Shown here: positions 1 to 11,104 of the stretch, in pieces
How positions within the stretch are numbered: the first letter of the stretch is position 1
Layout of the letters: every line of letters starts with the position of its first letter
From: Biomphalaria glabrata
Lineage: Eukaryota > Mollusca > Gastropoda > Planorbidae
Assembly: GCF_947242115.1 (NCBI RefSeq)
Contig: NC_074721.1
Location: 7,448,501 to 7,512,500, forward strand
Length of the DNA: 64,000 nucleotides
Direction: 5' to 3'
The notes under the pieces: model-generated
Seen by the model: only the letters and a program-made list of their open reading frames with translations
Told to the model about the DNA's origin: nothing
Databases searched by the model: none
Position numbers and translations under genes: made by a program

Positions 1-4
1 TATA

Positions 5-135
5 AAAAGGGTGTAGGCTACTTGATGTTAATAAATTATTGTTTGTAGCAAATGTATTGATTAAAACTATTAAATATTGACCTAGCTCGCTAACCAGATT
101 CCCACTAGAAACATAAATTAAACACCATCACGTGA
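5..135. repeat. Dispersed repeat, copy 1
   Basis: About 130 bp recognisably match 21665-21795 in the same orientation: both run through a 'cttgatgtt' start, a 'ttattgttt' core, 'aatattgaccta' and 'cagattcccact'. No coding potential or terminal structure is visible. It may be part of a longer element cut by the window edge. The rest of 136-600 shows no gene. Confidence 0.6.
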
Positions 136-1198
136 CTTGAAACACATTCAGAACAACACACGTTCATAATATTGCATAGAAGCTTTTGGCACAAAGTGCA
201 GATATTGACTCCCATAACTTCTACTTCACCCTCTTCAAATGCAGATTGGCAAAATAGTTGTTAACTGCATCATTTTTCGATAATCAAATTTATTGATATC
301 ACATGACCAGAAAACTGGAATGTGTATATCTAAAGCTACCACATGTTGAACAGATTTACAAATTATAATTAAACTTTGTAGTTCGTAGTACTTATGCATG
401 ACTAAATGCATTACGTTGGAAGTAATCATTTTCTTTTTTTAAATAACGTCTGTATTATATAAGATAAGATAAGAAGATAACTAACAAAATTAAACAACGA
501 TTTTAACTAAACAACTTTTTTCTAGTTAATTTTTGGCCTTAATTATTTTTGTTAGTGAAACTAAAAGTGTCTAGCTTATCAGTTAACTTTTGCCCATCAC
601 TAGTATCGCTAAGATATCTTATTAAGCGCTATATGGGTATCTTATTAGCGCTACCCATATTATATTTAGTGTAAAGCCAATAACATGTTTAGAGCTTATC
701 TAATATCTTAGTAAGTGCTATGCAGATATCTTATTTAGTGGGATACAGATATCTTATTTAGTGGGATACGAATATCTTATTTAGTGGGATACGGATATCT
801 TATTTAGTGGGATACAGATATATTATTTAGTGGGATATATATATCTTATTTAGTGGGAAACAGATATCTTACTCTAAAATGTATGCGATAACTCTAAAGT
901 TCATCCGATTACTTTAAACTTAATCCGGCTACATTATCCATGTACTCAGTCTTCAAAGAAAACACTGACCCAACTATCAATGACAAAAAATTGTGAAACG
1001 AAAATCTTTTATATCACAAAAAAATCACTTAATTTGACATAGGAAGTAAGGGATGTGTGATCGCTCAATTAAGGGAGGTAATGCAATCTATACTAACGTA
1101 AGAAAGTCGTGGGGAAGAGTAGTCAACCCTAGCATGGACTATGTCCTTCATTATATTGATGCATTATTACCTATACGGTTCCTTGAATTTTTGTCGAT

Positions 1199-1390
1199 AG
1201 GCCATGTGCGCTTGGCTTGGCTACCTAGAAGGGGGCTCGAGGTTCGATACCCGACTCGGGCAGAGTTGTGTTTACTGAGCGCCTAAAGGCAGCACGGAAA
1301 ACCAACTCCTAGATACCCTCTTTACCCCCCCCCCCCCAACTGGTCCACAAAAGAGATTGGGCCAAAAGCGCTTTCGAAACGATGAGTCTC
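1199..1390 (+). mobile_element. tRNA-derived SINE, family A, copy 1
   Basis: This copy contains an RNA polymerase III B-box-like 'GAGGTTCGATACCC', a downstream body with 'gagcgcctaaaggcagcac', a C homopolymer and 'gattgggccaaaagcgct'. The A-box end is damaged. It matches 1707-1957 over most of its length. Confidence 0.75.
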
Positions 1391-1706
1391 GTGATCAAAT
1401 CTTGGTGATGTTTGCGATTTTAAATTTAAATTTCCGGATTTTTTAAGACACCTCTGAGTCGACCCCTCTAATAGGTAACTAACGTTTACGTCATCTGCCC
1501 TAAAAGGGTGCGTTACATTTTACTTTGGAATTCTTGCTTACTTGTGGAGATAGTTGGCATTTACTTTACACACAATTCTTGTTGTATGAGGCTATTGAAA
1601 AATAAAAATAATAATAATTATTTCAATCGCTTGTACTTGCTTATTATCAAGGGAACATATTCGACATGTCTGAAAGACTTACTGTTACATTAACACAATG
1701 ATGGGA

Positions 1707-1957
1707 AGCGTGGTCGAGAGGCCAAGTGCGCTTGAACTTGGCTTGGCTTGGCTACCTAGAAGGGGGCTCGAGGTTCGACACCCGACTCGGGCAGAGTTGT
1801 GTTTACTGAGCGCCTAAAGGCAGCACGGAAAACCAACTCCTAGATACCCCCTCCCCCCCCCCCCCACAGGTCCACAGATGAGATTGGACCTAAAGCGCTC
1901 TGAGCATGCTATAAGCATGAAAGTAGCGCTATATAAAAGCTAAAATAATAATAATAT
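1707..1957 (+). mobile_element. tRNA-derived SINE, family A, copy 2
   Basis: This is the best copy of the family here. The head has an A-box-like 'gtggtcgagagg' and a B box 'GAGGTTCGACACCC', with a central C tract. The body ends in 'agcatgctataagcatgaa' and 'gcgctatataaaagc', with an ATA-rich tail. The tRNA-like head resembles a Ser/Leu-type tRNA but the window does not fix the isoacceptor. The second unit of the flanking duplication lacks this insertion. Confidence 0.85.
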
Positions 1958-2157
1958 TACTGGAACACACATTAGATACTATAATGATTCAAAAATTGGA
2001 AGTGGACTGTGGAGTGATCTGATATTTCCTTCGCTAGGCTCTAACTAGCCCGTTCCCTGGTGCGCTAGTGGAGGAATACGCCGCGATAAATTGTATTTCC
2101 AGTGCTGGGAATATCAAGAAAAGTGTACCACCCTACTCCTGCCTCGCAGGAAACTAT

Positions 2158-2237
2158 CAGTTTCTTGCCAGAGCACTACGGGAGGATTGAGTCATTCCTG
2201 CTCTGATTTTTGAATAGGAGTTCAACTCAGGTATTTC
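2158..2237 (+). mobile_element. 3' tail of an I-group LINE
   Basis: The segment from 'tttcttgccagagcactacg' through 'ttgaataggagttcaactca' matches the 3' end of the LINE at 40803-44700 (44620-44695). It is a short 5'-truncated copy. The preceding 2036-2157 may belong to the same insertion but I could not match it. The paralogous unit near 3160 reads straight through the corresponding site, so it preserves an approximate empty site. Confidence 0.65.
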
Positions 2238-3724
2238 ATTCGTGACGAGACGGTATATGGAAAACTTCTATAGAAAATGTTTTAGCGACAAATGAACGGA
2301 ATCGGAGACACAATTGTGTTATTTGTGTATCTAGTACGCATGAAAATTGCTTAAATACCAAATTTGTAATTGTTGCTTGATATGTACAAAGTATGAAATA
2401 ACTCAAAGGACTTAATTTAGGTATCTGTTTGAATTAGTAAGAATACTAAGAGATTTTAAACATATTTACGTTACTATGGCAATATTTATTATTATGGAGA
2501 TGATATAAGACACCGAATAAAGAATTCCTTTGGCAATACGTTGTATATATATAGAAAAGTCTGATGTAAGCCTTATATGTAATGATATGTGAGAGACTGT
2601 TTAATGGATGTACGTTTCGTTTACTATCGTTGTAATGTTTGTTTATAAGTAAAATAAAATGTGAAATTGATAACTTACAATAGTCCGTTAGAACTACGAC
2701 GACTGCGTGGTCTTGTAGACGAAGAGGTTAGACTATATCTTATGGAGTGGCGCTTATTTAGTGGGATACAGATATCTTACTTAGTGGGATACAGATATCT
2801 TATTTAGTTGGATACAGATATCTTATTTAGTGGGATACAGATATCTTATATAGTGGAATACGAATAATATACGAATATTTATGATCTCAGTAGACCACAA
2901 GGACATGTAAAAAATAAAATTAGCGTCCTTTGTCTAAAAATACTTCGCATAGGGAGTAGGTGAAGTGTGATCACTTAAGCAAGGGAGATAATACAATCTA
3001 TCCTAACGGAAGAAAGACGTGGGGAAGAGTAGTCATCCCTAGCATAAATAATATTTCATTAAAGAATTAATACTTATTATTACCAACATGGTTTCTTTTG
3101 TTATTACTGGAACAAAATGTAATGTAGTTAGACGCGTAGAGTTTATTGACTAGTTGGAGATTTCCCTCGTGACTCTACAGTACATTAAAAACTTCTACAT
3201 AAAATTGCTTAGAGACAGATAAATGTAGGAGGACACACAATTGTTTTATTACTATAACTAGTAATGTATGAAAATTGCTTAAATACCAAATTTTTAATTG
3301 CTTCTAAATATGTGGAAGATATAAAATAACATAAAGATATAATTTAGAAATCTTCTTTAATTAATAGGAATAAGAGATTTCAAACATATTTACCTCACTT
3401 AGGCATGGGAAAGATATAAGATTAATGAAAAAAATAATGTCATTGTCAAAAAGATATGTGTAGTCAGGTGCGGGCTATATTTATAATGATAAGTGAGAGA
3501 CTTATTAATTAAGGTTAATTTGTTGTTGTTTTTTCAGTATCGTTTCTAAGTAATTTAACAAGTAACATAGTGAACTTACAATAGAAAGTTTGCAGTCTGA
3601 TAGAACTACGACGACTGTCATGGTCTTGTAAAAAAAGAAGCTAGTCTATATTGTTGTGATCCTGCCTTGAAAACTGGCGGTTCCAGGAAGGGGGGGGGGG
3701 ACACTCGGCCGACGAATTTTAGTA

Positions 3725-4270
3725 AAGAAATCACACAATTTGTATACGAATTTATTAGTTATGTTAACAATTTATATTGATTATTTATATTTCAACCTAT
3801 TTTTAGATTATTTCGCCCCCCTCTAGTATGTTGGCCGATTGGGTGGATCGGAAGGTGACGATGGCATCAATCTCGCCGCCCCCTCACACCATAAACTTTC
3901 GAGTGGTGGGCGGTTCAATTTATTTGTAGAAATCACAGCGTGTTAACGGAATCAATTAGATATCTATATAATTAAAACTTTTTATTGATATTTTAACCGA
4001 TCTTTATATTATGTCGTTCCCCCATTAGCGGATCGGTTGGGGGGCGGGGGCGAATACATCTACTGTCCTATATTTAATTAGTTTGTAAATAAAATTAGTT
4101 GAATTACATTATAAATTTTATATTATGTCGCTACACTTCTGGTATGTTAGGTGTCCCATTTTTATGGAGAAATCATAATTTTTGAACAAATTTGTTGAAT
4201 ATCTATAAAATATAAGCTACATATTGATGTTTTAACCCAATTTAATATTATGTCGCACAAACACTCTGAT
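3725..4270. repeat. Degenerate tandem repeat, about three 200-235 bp units
   Basis: Three successive blocks start with 'agaaatca' (near 3725, 3928 and 4164) and end with 'ttatattatgtcg'-like sequence followed by a C-rich stretch. They are strongly diverged and non-coding. An AT dinucleotide run lies at about 4420-4440. I see no gene in 3660-4900. Confidence 0.5.
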
Positions 4271-5018
4271 CTCAAATTTTATCATTAGTAAATAAAAATT
4301 GAAAAAGGGTTGTACCAGGTGGGAGGGGCGACACATGCTGTTCTGTTTCCGTTAGCAAAGTCTCGCCTTGCTCCTCTTTTATGGGTGCTCTATGTCTACT
4401 TTTTGCTCCAGTGAAATCTCATATATATATATATATATATAGTAGCATGTGTCCGAGCCTCGATCAGTTGAATAATTTTGAATAATTTATTTATGAAAAT
4501 ATGAAAGTATATATAGTTACATACAAGAATGTATTGCTTAGAAGTATAGGATTTATATACTGACTATATATTAACTATTAACGTTTGTTAAACTCACCCT
4601 GTATCGGTTGTATCGTACAGGTTAGAAGGATAGTAAGTATGGTCGCCAATACCAAAGTTCTCATTTTAGCTTAGTTCTTTTTAGGTGATTTCGTTGTGAG
4701 TTAAATTGTGTTTAAATATCAGTTTTTTGTTTTATTACTTTAAGTTGTATATCTCAGATCAAGTTCAATCTGTCAATATTGTATTAAAAGTTATATTGAT
4801 TTTTTTTTGTACAAAACACAATTTTAATAAAGGTATTGAAAGTCAATTTATAAAAAATAGAATACGCCTTCGATTTAGTTCTACTAGCTACCATAGAACT
4901 CGGAACAACGACCGATCAACAATAGTTGGTGCCTGAATGGATGGATGGAAGGACAGGTGGAAACGAGACCAATTGTTACAGAAGACCACAACACTGATCT
5001 GTTTCGTAGCAGCCTCTA

Positions 5019-5093
5019 GGCAGTGGAGACCAATAGCTCGTTGCCACATGGCATAGACCTGTGATGTGCCAACGAGCAACTGGTCTCCACTGC
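5019..5093. repeat. Foldback / hairpin
   Basis: Arms 5019-5044 and 5069-5093 are inverted repeats ('ggcagtggagacca' against 'tggtctccactgcc', extended by 'gctcgttg' against 'caacgagc'). About 23 of 26 positions pair around a 24-base loop. A second outer pair ('gagaccaatt' near 4965 and 'attggtctc' near 5125) suggests a larger foldback of roughly 4950-5145. Confidence 0.6.
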
Positions 5094-5227
5094 CCACAAG
5101 TTGTGACGTTGCCTTCTATGACGATTGGTCTCGATGGAAGGTTAATTCATCCCACATTATTCTGCGATATAATTCTTAGGAAACTCTAAATTCCCATTAA
5201 TCCTATTTGTCAGTCCTCGAAAACTTA

Positions 5228-5515
5228 AGATGCTTGCCAACATTCAAGTGATCATAAAATCTGTCAACTACACACTGCCAAATGTTTCATTCATTATCAC
5301 TGCTGACACCTTTGTTAATACTCTGTCGTTGAGTTGTAGATCCAGACAGTAAGTGCATTTAATCGGTTGCTGGCATTTTCGATTCTAGATAATTGCCAAC
5401 AGATATCCAAGTGATCAGAAAATCTGTCAACTAGACACTGCTATATGTTTTATTCATCATCACTGATGACACCTTTGTTAATAATTTGTCGTTGAGTTGT
5501 AGATTCAGTCAGTCA
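5228..5515. repeat. Two-copy tandem duplication, about 167 bp period
   Basis: Two adjacent copies share 'attgccaaca', 'aagtgatca', 'aaatctgtcaacta', 'cactgctgacacctttg' and 'gtcgttgagttgtagat'. They are non-coding. The stretch 5520-6370 downstream shows no gene. Confidence 0.65.
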
Positions 5516-6374
5516 GTCCAGCTAAACCTTAGATGACGTATTAGATTCTAAATTCATTATAACACACATAAAAATGTATCTCTTATTAACAGTGTATTGA
5601 CAGAATCCAATTTCAATACAGATGCATGGAGAAAAGCATGTGCCATTCATATTGAACAGTTTGAACAAAATTAAAATTAAACTCACCCTAACAATAACGC
5701 CCCTTTCTGTTAGGTACTCGTCTTGGGCTTGCTTTTTCTCCATTAAACACTAACTATTTATAACCTTCACTACGGCAGCCTTATTTTTTTTTTACATCAG
5801 AATCGATTTAGTTTATATTCCTATACAACCAAATTATTCGCTCAGTTTTTTTGTTATGATTACGTCCGTAACACTAATGTGCATTTCTAGCCCTAGTGCT
5901 TTATTGCTTTTTAAGTGTCCAAAAGCAATATACAATCATATATTGAACAATATCTATCTAATATAATCTGAGATATCTCTCGGAAATCCTGACTTAAACT
6001 CTGACTTTATGAAGGACATTCAGAACACACTATGCACAGCTATGAATCAAGTATATAGTGTCTGTGGGAGACACTTGGTACCTTTTATTACCAAATACGA
6101 TCAGTCAGTTCGGTTATAAAAACAATTAAACGCCAGTAAAACGAAAAAAATATTAAGAGGGCTATAATACAAATACTATCCTTTTACGGCCTGGTGTCCA
6201 GTTTGTAAACAAAATACCGTGTAAAATGTCAGTTTATAGACAAAGAAAAGGACCGAGGACCCAAACTCTTCTGTCGGGGTTGTAGCTTTTGCCATGCTCG
6301 TCTTCCCGGGCACCTCTGACAGTTTATCAGTTAATATATTAAATAAGTAATTCGAGAAAAAGTAATGGTAATAT

Positions 6375-6612
6375 TGTTATGAATGTTATGACTTTGCCTT
6401 GCGCACCGCCATCCAAGATAGTGCAGAAAGAAGGTGCGCACTATCAGTGACCAGACAAGTCGGATGTTGACATAAGAGACTAACGATTTCCGCCCAAGTC
6501 TAGAGCCAATATGGAGATGCTGTGCTCAAGGCAGATGTCCTTTGTGTTTGTCATGTCTCCGTGTAAATAAACGCCTATGTCCTCGTTGAGTTGCCTCACT
6601 TCAGTTATTACA
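6375..6612 (+). repeat. Left LTR of the short LTR element
   Basis: 238 bp, TG...CA, matching 8002-8239 with no difference seen. It contains an AATAAA-like signal ('tgtaaataaacg') in its last third. Confidence 0.92.
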
Positions 6613-6670
6613 TTGGTCTCAGAAGTGGGATTATAGGCGACTCAACGAGAGGAGGTAGGATTCTAGCACA

Positions 6671-7990
6671 ATGGCATCTTTGAAACAACTAGATCAGCTT
6701 TTAGTTAAAGAGCTAAGGCAGGAACTTCGTTACAGACGCCTGAAGCTTGGTGGTAGCAAGAAGGTGCTTACAGCTCGTCTCCGGCAAGCCCTAATTGATG
6801 AAGACGAAGATCCGGAGACCTACCTTTTTGAAATTGAACCGGAGATTTATGAGCTTATTGGCAAGATAAATGAAGGTATTGATGCAATGTGTGAACAAAT
6901 GAACAGTATGGGGAACAAGGTAGATAAAATGGTGTCTCAGCTGAAAGAAGGAGTAGACTCGTTGGTAAAGGAGCAGTTGCCTGTAGACTCGTTGGTCAAG
7001 AAGTTGCGTGGTCAAGACTGTGGTTGCACAAACAGTGGTGACAGAGACGCTGGGGATTGGAGCGCCGTCTGTGTCTGTGTTGTGGGCAAGTCTTGTGGTT
7101 GTGACTTTCAAGACGAGAAACGTGATGGCGATTGCTGTGATGATCTCAACGAGATGTACCGAATCGAACGGAAAGAGACAAATGAAGAAACTGAAGACTG
7201 TTACGTGCCTGAAGCGTTTGTTCCTGTTGTACCTGTTACCAGTACCTTAACTGAAGTCTGTTATGTGCCTGAAGCGTTTGTTCCTGTTGTACATGTTACC
7301 AGTACCTCAATGAGCCGGACAGATCAAGACAACGTTGGGTCTGCGTTCGAGCCTGTTGCTGTGGACTTTAAAGACCTCTGCCTATCTTCCGGTGCCTACG
7401 AAGAAAATTCGAAGCTCGGCAACTGCATCCAGAAGTTTACCATGAATTGTACGTGCGGCGCATCACACAAAGAATTTAGATGCCAAGAAAACCACCAACA
7501 GGGTATATGTACTTCTACCATCATCATCGACATTGGCATAGATGAATGTCAATCGGACCACTCTAAATCTGAGCCGTCAAGAGGAAGACATTTTCCACTT
7601 GAAACTGAAGAGACCTGTATTCTGGACGTGAAACTGTTGTCTGAGGATGACTGCGGTGCATTGGACTTTGTTTGCAACGTGGCTGCATGTGAACCTGCAG
7701 CTCCTTTGAGAGGCGTCTGTCGGGAAGGTCTGCTGAGACAGCGTGTCCAATCAACGGCTGTGCTGAAGAAAACAGTGCTCGACAATATCTCTTTGTGTGT
7801 CAAACGGCCACGTCATCGTCGCAACAACAGCCTGGTCAACTGGAGAAAGAGAAAGCGGCACTGGAGGAAAACAATACGGATGGTTTCGTGGGGAACACGC
7901 TCCCTGCCGCCTGTGGCTCCCACTGATCGACCTCCACCTGAACTGTCAAACCTCAGCTGCACTGTTTCTTTTCGGGACGAAAAGTGCTAA
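6671..7990 (+). CDS. SAP-domain, Cys-rich protein of the short LTR element
   Basis: A 439-residue frame filling the interior of the element. Residues about 8-45 look like a SAP domain (a helix-turn-helix DNA-binding motif), with leucines at the expected spacing and a GG turn. An acidic stretch follows, then a helical segment (about 60-110). The middle is rich in cysteine, and a 20-residue block containing CYVPEAFVPVV is duplicated back to back (7190-7249 and 7250-7309). The C-terminal quarter is basic, then proline-rich. SAP motifs occur at the N terminus of some Gypsy Gag proteins, so this may be a Gag remnant joined to a Pol tail, but I see no capsid or zinc-knuckle signature. Function unknown. 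Confidence 0.75.
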   Translation: MASLKQLDQLLVKELRQELRYRRLKLGGSKKVLTARLRQALIDEDEDPETYLFEIEPEIYELIGKINEGIDAMCEQMNSMGNKVDKMVSQLKEGVDSLVKEQLPVDSLVKKLRGQDCGCTNSGDRDAGDWSAVCVCVVGKSCGCDFQDEKRDGDCCDDLNEMYRIERKETNEETEDCYVPEAFVPVVPVTSTLTEVCYVPEAFVPVVHVTSTSMSRTDQDNVGSAFEPVAVDFKDLCLSSGAYEENSKLGNCIQKFTMNCTCGASHKEFRCQENHQQGICTSTIIIDIGIDECQSDHSKSEPSRGRHFPLETEETCILDVKLLSEDDCGALDFVCNVAACEPAAPLRGVCREGLLRQRVQSTAVLKKTVLDNISLCVKRPRHRRNNSLVNWRKRKRHWRKTIRMVSWGTRSLPPVAPTDRPPPELSNLSCTVSFRDEKC

Positions 7991-8001
7991 GACGGGGGCA
8001 A

Positions 8002-8239
8002 TGTTATGAATGTTATGACTTTGCCTTGCGCACCGCCATCCAAGATAGTGCAGAAAGAAGGTGCGCACTATCAGTGACCAGACAAGTCGGATGTTGACAT
8101 AAGAGACTAACGATTTCCGCCCAAGTCTAGAGCCAATATGGAGATGCTGTGCTCAAGGCAGATGTCCTTTGTGTTTGTCATGTCTCCGTGTAAATAAACG
8201 CCTATGTCCTCGTTGAGTTGCCTCACTTCAGTTATTACA
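8002..8239 (+). repeat. Right LTR of the short LTR element
   Basis: 238 bp, reading the same as 6375-6612. It directly follows the purine-rich tract and is followed by the ATAT target duplicate. Confidence 0.92.
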
Positions 8240-8299
8240 ATATGTTAACTTAAACAAGTTAACAACGAGAGTTTATGTAACAAAATTTAATGAAGCAAT

Positions 8300-8872
8300 G
8301 ATAATAATAAGGCTTGTATTCGAGTCGGAAGATCAGTGAGGAATGCAGTATTTCCCGTGGCTGCGCAGCCCCAACTGTGACCTACATATTTTGCCACATC
8401 CAGGGCAAGCATAACCATTGTCCGCCTGTCGTCGATTTAGATTTTCTTTTCGCCGTCTGCGTCTGTCCTCGGCAGCGGATTTTCTTTTGGTCTCAAATGT
8501 GTATCCCGCGGCCTTTGTGAGTGACCTCCAGCTGTCTCATTCTGAGGCCACATGAAACCATGTGCTCTCCTCTATGTCACCTAAGACAAGTTGGCGCCTA
8601 AGCTGGTCTTTGAAGCGTTTCCGTGGGGCGTCTCTGTTACGTCGACCACCTTTTAGGTCACCAAAAAAAAAACTGCCTTTAGCATACGATTGTCCCCCAT
8701 ACGGGAAACGTGCACTGCCCAGCTTAACTGTCGGACCATGAGAAGTCCCTCTATACTGTCCAAACCAGCGTTCACAAAGACATCGCTTTTGTAGTGCGGT
8801 CTTGCCACCGTATATCCATGATGGAGCGCAAGCACCTTTGGTGAAAGCGCTTAAGAAGTCTTAGTTGTTTTC
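8300..8872 (-). mobile_element. LINE 3' fragment (C-terminal region with zinc finger)
   Basis: Read on the minus strand, this encodes the tail typical of an endonuclease-type LINE: a 'WTLYRKQL..L.RFHQRCLRSI' type stretch, a 'LSWAVHVSRMGDNRMLKAV' type stretch, then an Arg/Lys-rich segment. It ends with a CxxCGKxCRSxxGLRSH zinc finger. Stops and frame changes make it a pseudogene. Its upstream continuation lies beyond the Gmr1-like insertion at 18020-18192. The LINE clade is not assigned. Confidence 0.8.
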
Positions 8873-9341
8873 TGTCACTGCGTTATTTTATATATTATGA
8901 ACGTGGCTGTGGTTATCAATGTAGGCGTGGTGGTGACATTGGGTTCTTGTTACAAATCACTGAATAATGAAATGACGCTGGGTGTAGCAGACACAATAAG
9001 TTTAATATAACACCACATAGTGAATACACCATACAATTCGACCCAGGAATGGTCAGTATTAATCCAACAGTAATATACGAATATCACAACTTAGTACTTA
9101 TTCTATAACCAACTACTTTAAACATCTAATTCTACTGCTTATATCTTAAGTGACTCAATACAAGTGCTTGCTACAAGATCTCTATGTGGACTGCCTGCCT
9201 TTAACTCTCTGGTTCACCTAAGGTCAAAAGTGTTCACCTTAGTGCAACATGGGTTGTGAATAAGATTCACAATATGGAATTAACATACACAATACAGAAT
9301 TAGGGTTTCTATTCTATGGCACCAACTTTGAGGTGGTGACA
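8873..9341 (-). repeat. 3' LTR of the Gmr1-like element
   Basis: 469 bp matching 17545-18014 almost throughout. The perfect 6-bp terminal inverted repeat TGTCAC/GTGACA and the TTTTC duplicate outside define the ends. Confidence 0.88.
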
Positions 9342-11104
9342 TTACCTATCACCCCCCTTTTGAAAAAAATTTTGAAGAAATTTTTTTCAGCTTGACGACA
9401 TAATTATCATAAGTAGGATCAATTGGAATTCTTGGGGTCTATCAAATGTACAATTGCAGAGTTCAAATAGAACTACAAACTTCAAATAAAATATATAATA
9501 TGACAGTGTTACACAAAATATTTGCTGAATCAAAAAAAATTCATACAAGGGCAAAATTCTCTAATTCATCATATTCTTGTAAGGCAATTCAAATAATTGT
9601 CTGAGTCAAATACTTAACCTCTCAAATAATTCTTTACATGTAGTTCTAATATATACATCAATATTCAAATGTGTTCAATATTTACAAGTCTTTTTCATAA
9701 TAATATGTGCAAAGTGTGATGAAAATTTCAATGACAATCTCCTATGTCACAATGTGAAAAATTAATACAAGTTTTTATTCACAATATCTATTTATAAAAA
9801 AAATCTTTGACACTATAGAAATGTTAGAAGTCTGGGTTTTTTTGACACCAATAGTACAATATGTACAAATCATGTAGAAAATGTTACAAGTAAGTCTCAA
9901 TATGTAAGTGATAAGTATAGAAAAATTCAAAATATGTGTCAAAATTCAAGATCAAATTGATTAATGATCATTGTTACAAATTCAATGTATCTGTTTACTT
10001 CAATATGAGGTTTGACATCTCCATAAAAAATTGTTGTGCATTAATATTACACAAGTAAATATGTATAATTCAAGTATCAAAATATTTGCTCAAAAGTATG
10101 AACATCAAATCAAAATAAATATCTTTCATAGTGCTTGTTGCATGCACCTTACGTTTCAATTAAGTATTTCTCCATATAACAGTTCAAATAATTTGTAGCT
10201 AGTAATGGCAAAAGTTTAATGTTACATTGTTTATCAAATAACTATTGTGTACAAAGTTCAAAAAAACTCTTTTGTCAAAAAAAATTAACTGAGAAAATGT
10301 GTCAGTTGTGATACAATCTTTGAGTTTACATTAATTTGTTCAAGCATCTATATACATGCATAACATCATAATGGTTTAGTTGTATTTATTTTGATCTGTT
10401 GTGAAAAAAATGCAAGTCCAATTTAAAAATAATATCAAGTTTTTCTTTCAGTACTTGAAATATCAAAAAGTTTGTACAACAATCTTCTTGTTTACATCAA
10501 TGATTGTTACAAAAAAATATAGTCCATAAGAATAGTTTGACAAAAATGTTTTCAAAAAAATACAAGTGTATGTCAATATTTGATTACACTAATTGACATT
10601 GAATAAATAAGTTACATTATGACTTAATCTCCTTTTTCAATAGTATTGAAAAATGTGACTAAGTTATATAATTGTGATAAATGACATAGTAAAAAATTCC
10701 AATCTTGTTTACAATAGCTGTAGAAAAAAATTTGTCACAGTTGTTCTCAATACAATGAGAAAAAATAATGTTTACATTGTATGGAAAAAACTTAAGCTAG
10801 GTACTGAATAAGTTTGGAAAAAATTCAATGTTTGTTTACATTGTTGAGTACAAAAATGTTATTCTTGTTGACAAAAGAATGTGAAAAAAATGTAGGTTAC
10901 AATGAAGTAATCAAATTCCAAAGTTTGTTTACAAATAGAGTTTTTTTTTTTTTTTTAAAAAATGAAGTCTTAGTTCTAGTTCAATGTTTACAAATATAGA
11001 ATACAATGTTTTCAAAATAATGCTCAGTGTTTACAAAATAATGCTCATAGTTGGTTGTAAAAATAATTTTTTACTTTAAGGTGTGAATCTTAAATCTTTG
11101 ACAT

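Larger units (their letters stand above)
600..3655. repeat. Diverged segmental tandem duplication with 23-bp arrays
   Basis: Two successive units each begin with a short array of a 23-bp monomer containing 'ttatttagtgggatac' (about 600-880 and 2745-2880). Related single-copy sequence follows (about 1031-2745 and 2943-3655). Shared landmarks in order are 'gtggggaagagtagtca', 'attactggaaca', 'gcttaaataccaaattt', 'catatttac' and 'gaactacgacgactg'. The first unit is longer because it holds SINE and LINE-tail insertions that the second lacks. No gene is seen. Confidence 0.7.
6375..8239 (+). mobile_element. Short LTR retrotransposon, non-autonomous, looks whole and very young
   Basis: A 1,865-bp element bounded by two 238-bp direct LTRs that I read as identical, each starting TG and ending CA. 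It is flanked by a 4-bp target-site duplication ATAT (6371-6374 and 8240-8243). Just inside the left LTR, at 6614, is a tRNA-Leu-type primer-binding site beginning TGGTCTCAGAAGTGGGAT. A purine-rich tract (GACGGGGGCAA) precedes the right LTR. The only long reading frame is the SAP-domain protein at 6671-7990. No protease, reverse transcriptase or integrase is recognisable, so mobilisation would need enzymes from a relative. The 4-bp duplication and Leu primer suit Ty3/Gypsy kin. Identical LTRs imply recent insertion. Confidence 0.9.

Noticed and set aside
1053-1286. 77-residue frame
   Set aside because: It runs through a SINE and duplicated non-coding DNA.
1707-1790. A tRNA gene at the SINE head (likewise 50515-50590 and the other heads)
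   Set aside because: The A and B boxes are present but no cloverleaf acceptor or anticodon arm is intact, and each is fused to a SINE body that recurs in the window.
7008-8009. Other frames inside the short LTR element (7008-7250, 7549-7803, 7797-8009)
   Set aside because: They are shadows of the 439-residue frame in other phases.
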